This document shows, piece by piece, positions 61,358-64,000 of a DNA stretch of 64,000 nt. The notes under the pieces are model-generated. The model saw only the letters and a list, made by a program, of their open reading frames with translations. It searched no databases and was not told the origin of the DNA. The translations under genes were made by a program, and so were the position numbers. Numbering within the stretch: position 1 is the first letter of the stretch; each line of letters starts with the position of its first letter. The stretch is from assembly GCF_001894785.1 (NCBI RefSeq), contig NZ_BCWW01000019.1:1-64000 (forward strand), read 5' to 3'. The DNA is from Rhodococcoides fascians NBRC 12155 = LMG 3623 (GTDB lineage Bacteria > Actinomycetota > Actinomycetes > Mycobacteriales > Mycobacteriaceae).

Positions 61358-63489
61358 ACACCCCGTCTACTCGCACCGACCTCGAACTTGGCCCATCGAT
61401 CGACGGCCGCTACGTCCTGACCGGTTTATGGCTTCGCCCTGGCTACTCACTGACCGATACCTCACAATTCCGCGACGATGCCTGGCGGCTGGAAGCTGCA
61501 GTGACACAAGCACATGTTCGATCAGTGGTCGTCAACTTCGACACCCTCGCCGCCCCCTATCGATTGCCGGCCAAGGAGCTGTGCCTGGCGATGCTCTCCG
61601 GTCCACTACCTGCAGGCGAGCGGCGTCAATCCGTCGTCGGGATCGGCAGCACATTTGTCGAAGTGCGCAAGTTCTTGCACTGGCTCACAGATCGCGCACC
61701 GGAGTCCGGTCGACCGTCCGTTCCGACGTTAGGTTCGTTGACCGCGGCCGACGTCCTCGACTACCACCGCCATTTGATGACTCTGTCCGTCGGATTCGGA
61801 TCGCGCGAGAACTCCAGACGGGCGGTGTGCATGCTCTGGCGGTACCGCACTTGCCTCACCGACACCTTGTCCTTCGACGCACGCCGCATCGACGGCTGGA
61901 CCATGCATAAACCCGGTACCACCGAGAACGCGACCGGCCGCATCCCCGAACTCGTTCTCGGCCCGCTGATCACCTGGGCGATCCGTTTCGTCGACGACTT
62001 CTCCGGCGACATCCTTGCCGCCGCTGCGCATCGAGATGATTACCGTTCACGGCGCACCAACGGACGGTACGGGCGTAACAGCGGTGCCGCCGAAGCGCTC
62101 GAACACTATCTCTCACGACACAAGGCCGAAAACGACCCGCTCCCCGGTTATCAAGGCCGCCCCAACATGCAACAGATCGCCGCCGAAATCGGCACCGGGA
62201 GAAACGGACTCGACACCAACCCTGCGATCCGCGGCAAAGTCCTTGCCTGCGCTGCGCGAGTCGGAGTCACCGACTACACCTGGATGCCTATCGCCATCGA
62301 GGGGCGACTCCACGGTCGCCCATGGATCGACGGAATCGCGCGCCAGCATCCCACAAAGTCGTACCTGCATCTGCAGCGAATGTTGCACATCGCCTGCTAC
62401 ATCGTCATCGCGTTTCTTTCCGGGATGCGGGACGCCGAGATCAAACACCTACGCCGCGGTTGCCTGAGCACCGCGCGCGATACCGACGGCACCCCCTACC
62501 GATGGACGCTGACCGGCGTGGCGTTCAAAGGCGAAGCCGATCCTCACGGTGTCACCGCCGAGTGGACCGTCGGGGCTCCCGCTGCCAGGGCGATCTCGGT
62601 CCTCGAGAAGATGCACCCGCACGGCCGGGCTCTGCTGTTCTCGCACCCGCCCGGCTCGCAGAAGGTCCGCCCCCGAAACGACGCCACGGTCGGGGTCTTG
62701 ACCACCAAAGCCACCTCCGGACAACTGAAAGACTTCGCGATCTGGATCAATTCTTACTGCACCGAACACGCTCTTACAGAGTCGATTCCGTTGGTCAACG
62801 GCCAACAGTGGGTTCTGAGTACACGGCAATTTCGCAGGACGCTGGCATGGTTCATCGCCCGTCGGCCGGGCGGGTCGATCGCCGGTGCCATCGCCTACCG
62901 TCACCTGAGCATCCAAATGTTCGAAGGCTATGCAGGCACCTCGGACTCAGGGTTCCGCGCCGAAGTCGAAGCCGAACAGGCTCTCGCTCGCGGCGAAGAC
63001 TTGATGGCCATCGCCACCGATCACCTCCATGCACCCGTCACCGGTCCAGCCGCCGACCTAGCCCACTACCGTCTGGACACGTTCGCCGCCGCAGCCGCGT
63101 TCTCCGGGACCGTCATCACAGACAGCACCCGCATCAAGCGGCTGATGAAGCGATCCGATCCCGCGATCTACCCCGGAACATTTGCGCTCTGTGTCTTCGA
63201 CCCCGACAAAGCGATGTGCCAACCCCGGCCCGACCAGGGCGGCAACGTGCTCCCACAACTCGGTCACTGCCAACCGCTCGAATGCAGCAATACTGCCCTC
63301 ACTACAGCCAACCTCGATGCACTGCGGACCGAACACCACCACCTGGAGCAGGAATTGACCACCAGAGCCGACCTGCCACCGCTACTGGACCACCGATTGC
63401 GTGAGCGGCTGCGCCGCCTGGTCGACTTCCTCGACCGCTACAGCCACGCCGACCCATATATCGATCGCACCCACAAGGGGAAGAGATGA
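61354..63489 (+). CDS. Third recombinase-family protein of module 2 (711 aa)
   Basis: Homologue of the 46082 gene: FLSGMRDAEIKHLRRGCLS (Arg I), STRQFRRTLAWFIARRPGGSI (QxxR), IAYRHLSIQMFEGYAGTSDSG (His and Tyr), and CVFDPDKAMC ... CSNTALT Cys cluster. Conservation of these boxes between two diverged copies suggests this third protein is also an active or structural recombinase subunit. ATG 61354 overlaps the previous stop (ATGA). Confidence 0.85.
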   Translation: MNTPSTRTDLELGPSIDGRYVLTGLWLRPGYSLTDTSQFRDDAWRLEAAVTQAHVRSVVVNFDTLAAPYRLPAKELCLAMLSGPLPAGERRQSVVGIGSTFVEVRKFLHWLTDRAPESGRPSVPTLGSLTAADVLDYHRHLMTLSVGFGSRENSRRAVCMLWRYRTCLTDTLSFDARRIDGWTMHKPGTTENATGRIPELVLGPLITWAIRFVDDFSGDILAAAAHRDDYRSRRTNGRYGRNSGAAEALEHYLSRHKAENDPLPGYQGRPNMQQIAAEIGTGRNGLDTNPAIRGKVLACAARVGVTDYTWMPIAIEGRLHGRPWIDGIARQHPTKSYLHLQRMLHIACYIVIAFLSGMRDAEIKHLRRGCLSTARDTDGTPYRWTLTGVAFKGEADPHGVTAEWTVGAPAARAISVLEKMHPHGRALLFSHPPGSQKVRPRNDATVGVLTTKATSGQLKDFAIWINSYCTEHALTESIPLVNGQQWVLSTRQFRRTLAWFIARRPGGSIAGAIAYRHLSIQMFEGYAGTSDSGFRAEVEAEQALARGEDLMAIATDHLHAPVTGPAADLAHYRLDTFAAAAAFSGTVITDSTRIKRLMKRSDPAIYPGTFALCVFDPDKAMCQPRPDQGGNVLPQLGHCQPLECSNTALTTANLDALRTEHHHLEQELTTRADLPPLLDHRLRERLRRLVDFLDRYSHADPYIDRTHKGKR

Positions 63490-63854
63490 CAAAGAAGCGC
63501 GACGAAGACACGATCGCCATCGACGCCGCGATCGAACACCTCCAGGATGCGTCCGGCCGGACACCGTCGGTGCTCGCACTCGCCCGACACATGGGGTTGG
63601 CGAACACCACATTTCGCCGACGCTATCCCCATACGGTCAATCGGCTCAAGCGTTCGACATCACCTGTGACCGACCATGTCGCCCCACACCGGTGCTCGGA
63701 CGAAGTAACCCAGATTCGGCAGCGCAACCGCGACCTCACCACCGACCTGGAGCTGGCAGTTGCCAGCATCCAGCGATTGTCGATCGACAACCGTTCGCTT
63801 CTCCGCCGAGTCGAGGAGCTCTCGAACGTCACCCACCTCCGGACCACGGACTGA
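63486..63854 (+). CDS. TnpC/DUF6262-like small protein of module 2 (122 aa)
   Basis: HTH-like segment (TPSVLALARHMGLANTTFRRRYP) and a coiled coil (VTQIRQRNRDLTTDLELAVASIQRL). Corresponds to the 48160 gene and to Tn554 TnpC in size and position. ATG 63486 overlaps the upstream stop. Confidence 0.78.
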   Translation: MTKKRDEDTIAIDAAIEHLQDASGRTPSVLALARHMGLANTTFRRRYPHTVNRLKRSTSPVTDHVAPHRCSDEVTQIRQRNRDLTTDLELAVASIQRLSIDNRSLLRRVEELSNVTHLRTTD

Positions 63855-63932
63855 AGACGTAGATCGTCGGACGTTGCCCCATGGACCCAACGGATGCTCT
63901 TCGGGACAACAGGTCCACACCGCTACGAGTGC

Positions 63933-64000
63933 TCAGGCGGTGGGACGCGCCGGGATTACGAAGGCAGAGATCACTGCGGCCAGTGCAGCAGCGGCTGCGG
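63933..64000 (-). CDS. 3' end of a gene running off the window
   Basis: The minus-strand frame ends AALAAVISAFVIPARPTA at the stop 63935-63933. The hydrophobic tail resembles the last helix and basic end of a membrane transporter such as an MFS protein. Only 21 codons are visible, so this is tentative. 63855-63932 would then contain the right end of element 2. Confidence 0.4.
   Translation of the reverse strand, partial: AAAAALAAVISAFVIPARPTA

Noticed and set aside
1..64000. tRNA or rRNA genes as integration sites
   Set aside because: I scanned the gaps, including the element ends, for cloverleaf-like sequences and CCA-type ends and found none I could support.

Overview
The window looks like DNA from a high-GC mycolic-acid actinobacterium of the Rhodococcus/Nocardia/Gordonia kind. 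This rests on a WhiB regulator, a MerR regulator resembling mycobacterial Rv1828, a PimB-type mannosyltransferase, and FHA/SEDS/PBP/PstP-like parts related to the mycobacterial fhaA-pstP-rodA-pbpA-pknA/B locus. Most of it is accessory DNA: long minus-strand operons with ATGA/GTGA overlaps, a MinD/ParA ATPase, a type IV-B Cas locus, two transposon-type recombinase modules, and few housekeeping genes.

1-13.9 kb: hairpin-rich left edge, a small minus-strand gene, two or three plus-strand genes, then the most striking locus, a six-gene minus-strand operon (13765 down to 3520). In order of transcription it encodes a NYN-type nuclease, a DUF4407-like membrane protein, a DUF4407-like membrane Ser/Thr kinase, a membrane-anchored PP2C phosphatase, one 1196-residue FhaA_N-FHA-SEDS-PBP fusion, and a small FHA-like protein. 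It is a condensed, apparently mobile version of the chromosomal peptidoglycan-synthesis/phosphosignalling locus.

13.9-24.9 kb: a run of minus-strand genes. These are a C5 cytosine methyltransferase, a Gp37/Gp68 (DUF5131) protein, a secreted DUF1524-type HNH nuclease and small proteins, then an operon with a MoxR ATPase, a metallopeptidase/VWA gene that is frameshifted and has lost its MIDAS segment, unknown proteins and an SF1-type helicase. A shared leader motif (GACTGACCATC just upstream of four start codons) and a shared G/C hairpin tie these transcription units together.

25-33.4 kb: whiB, then a type IV-B CRISPR-Cas gene set (csf3, csf2, cas11-like, csf1) without array, cas6 or dinG, next to a MinD-like ATPase and the hallmark CysH-like gene. 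A DUF6615-like putative nuclease and a MerR regulator follow.

33.6-39.9 kb: a LysR regulator divergent from a translationally coupled metabolic operon: exporter, unknown helical protein, ABM-type small protein, PLP decarboxylase, gentisate-dioxygenase-like cupin and DJ-1/PfpI protein.

39.9-48.5 kb: an AT-richer gap, a 634-residue unknown protein, and a four-gene Tn554-like recombination module (three tyrosine-recombinase-family proteins plus a small TnpC/DUF6262-like protein).

48.8-53.2 kb: a chromosome-like block with PimB'-type mannosyltransferase, GT87-like membrane protein and a NarL-type two-component system. 53.2-63.9 kb: a second, diverged copy of the four-gene module preceded by cargo. 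Related repeats at 53287 and 57874 mark probable element ends. The cargo includes a HEPN-like gene remnant and a gene split by a perfect-period 170-bp tandem duplication. The last 68 bases are the 3' end of a further minus-strand gene.
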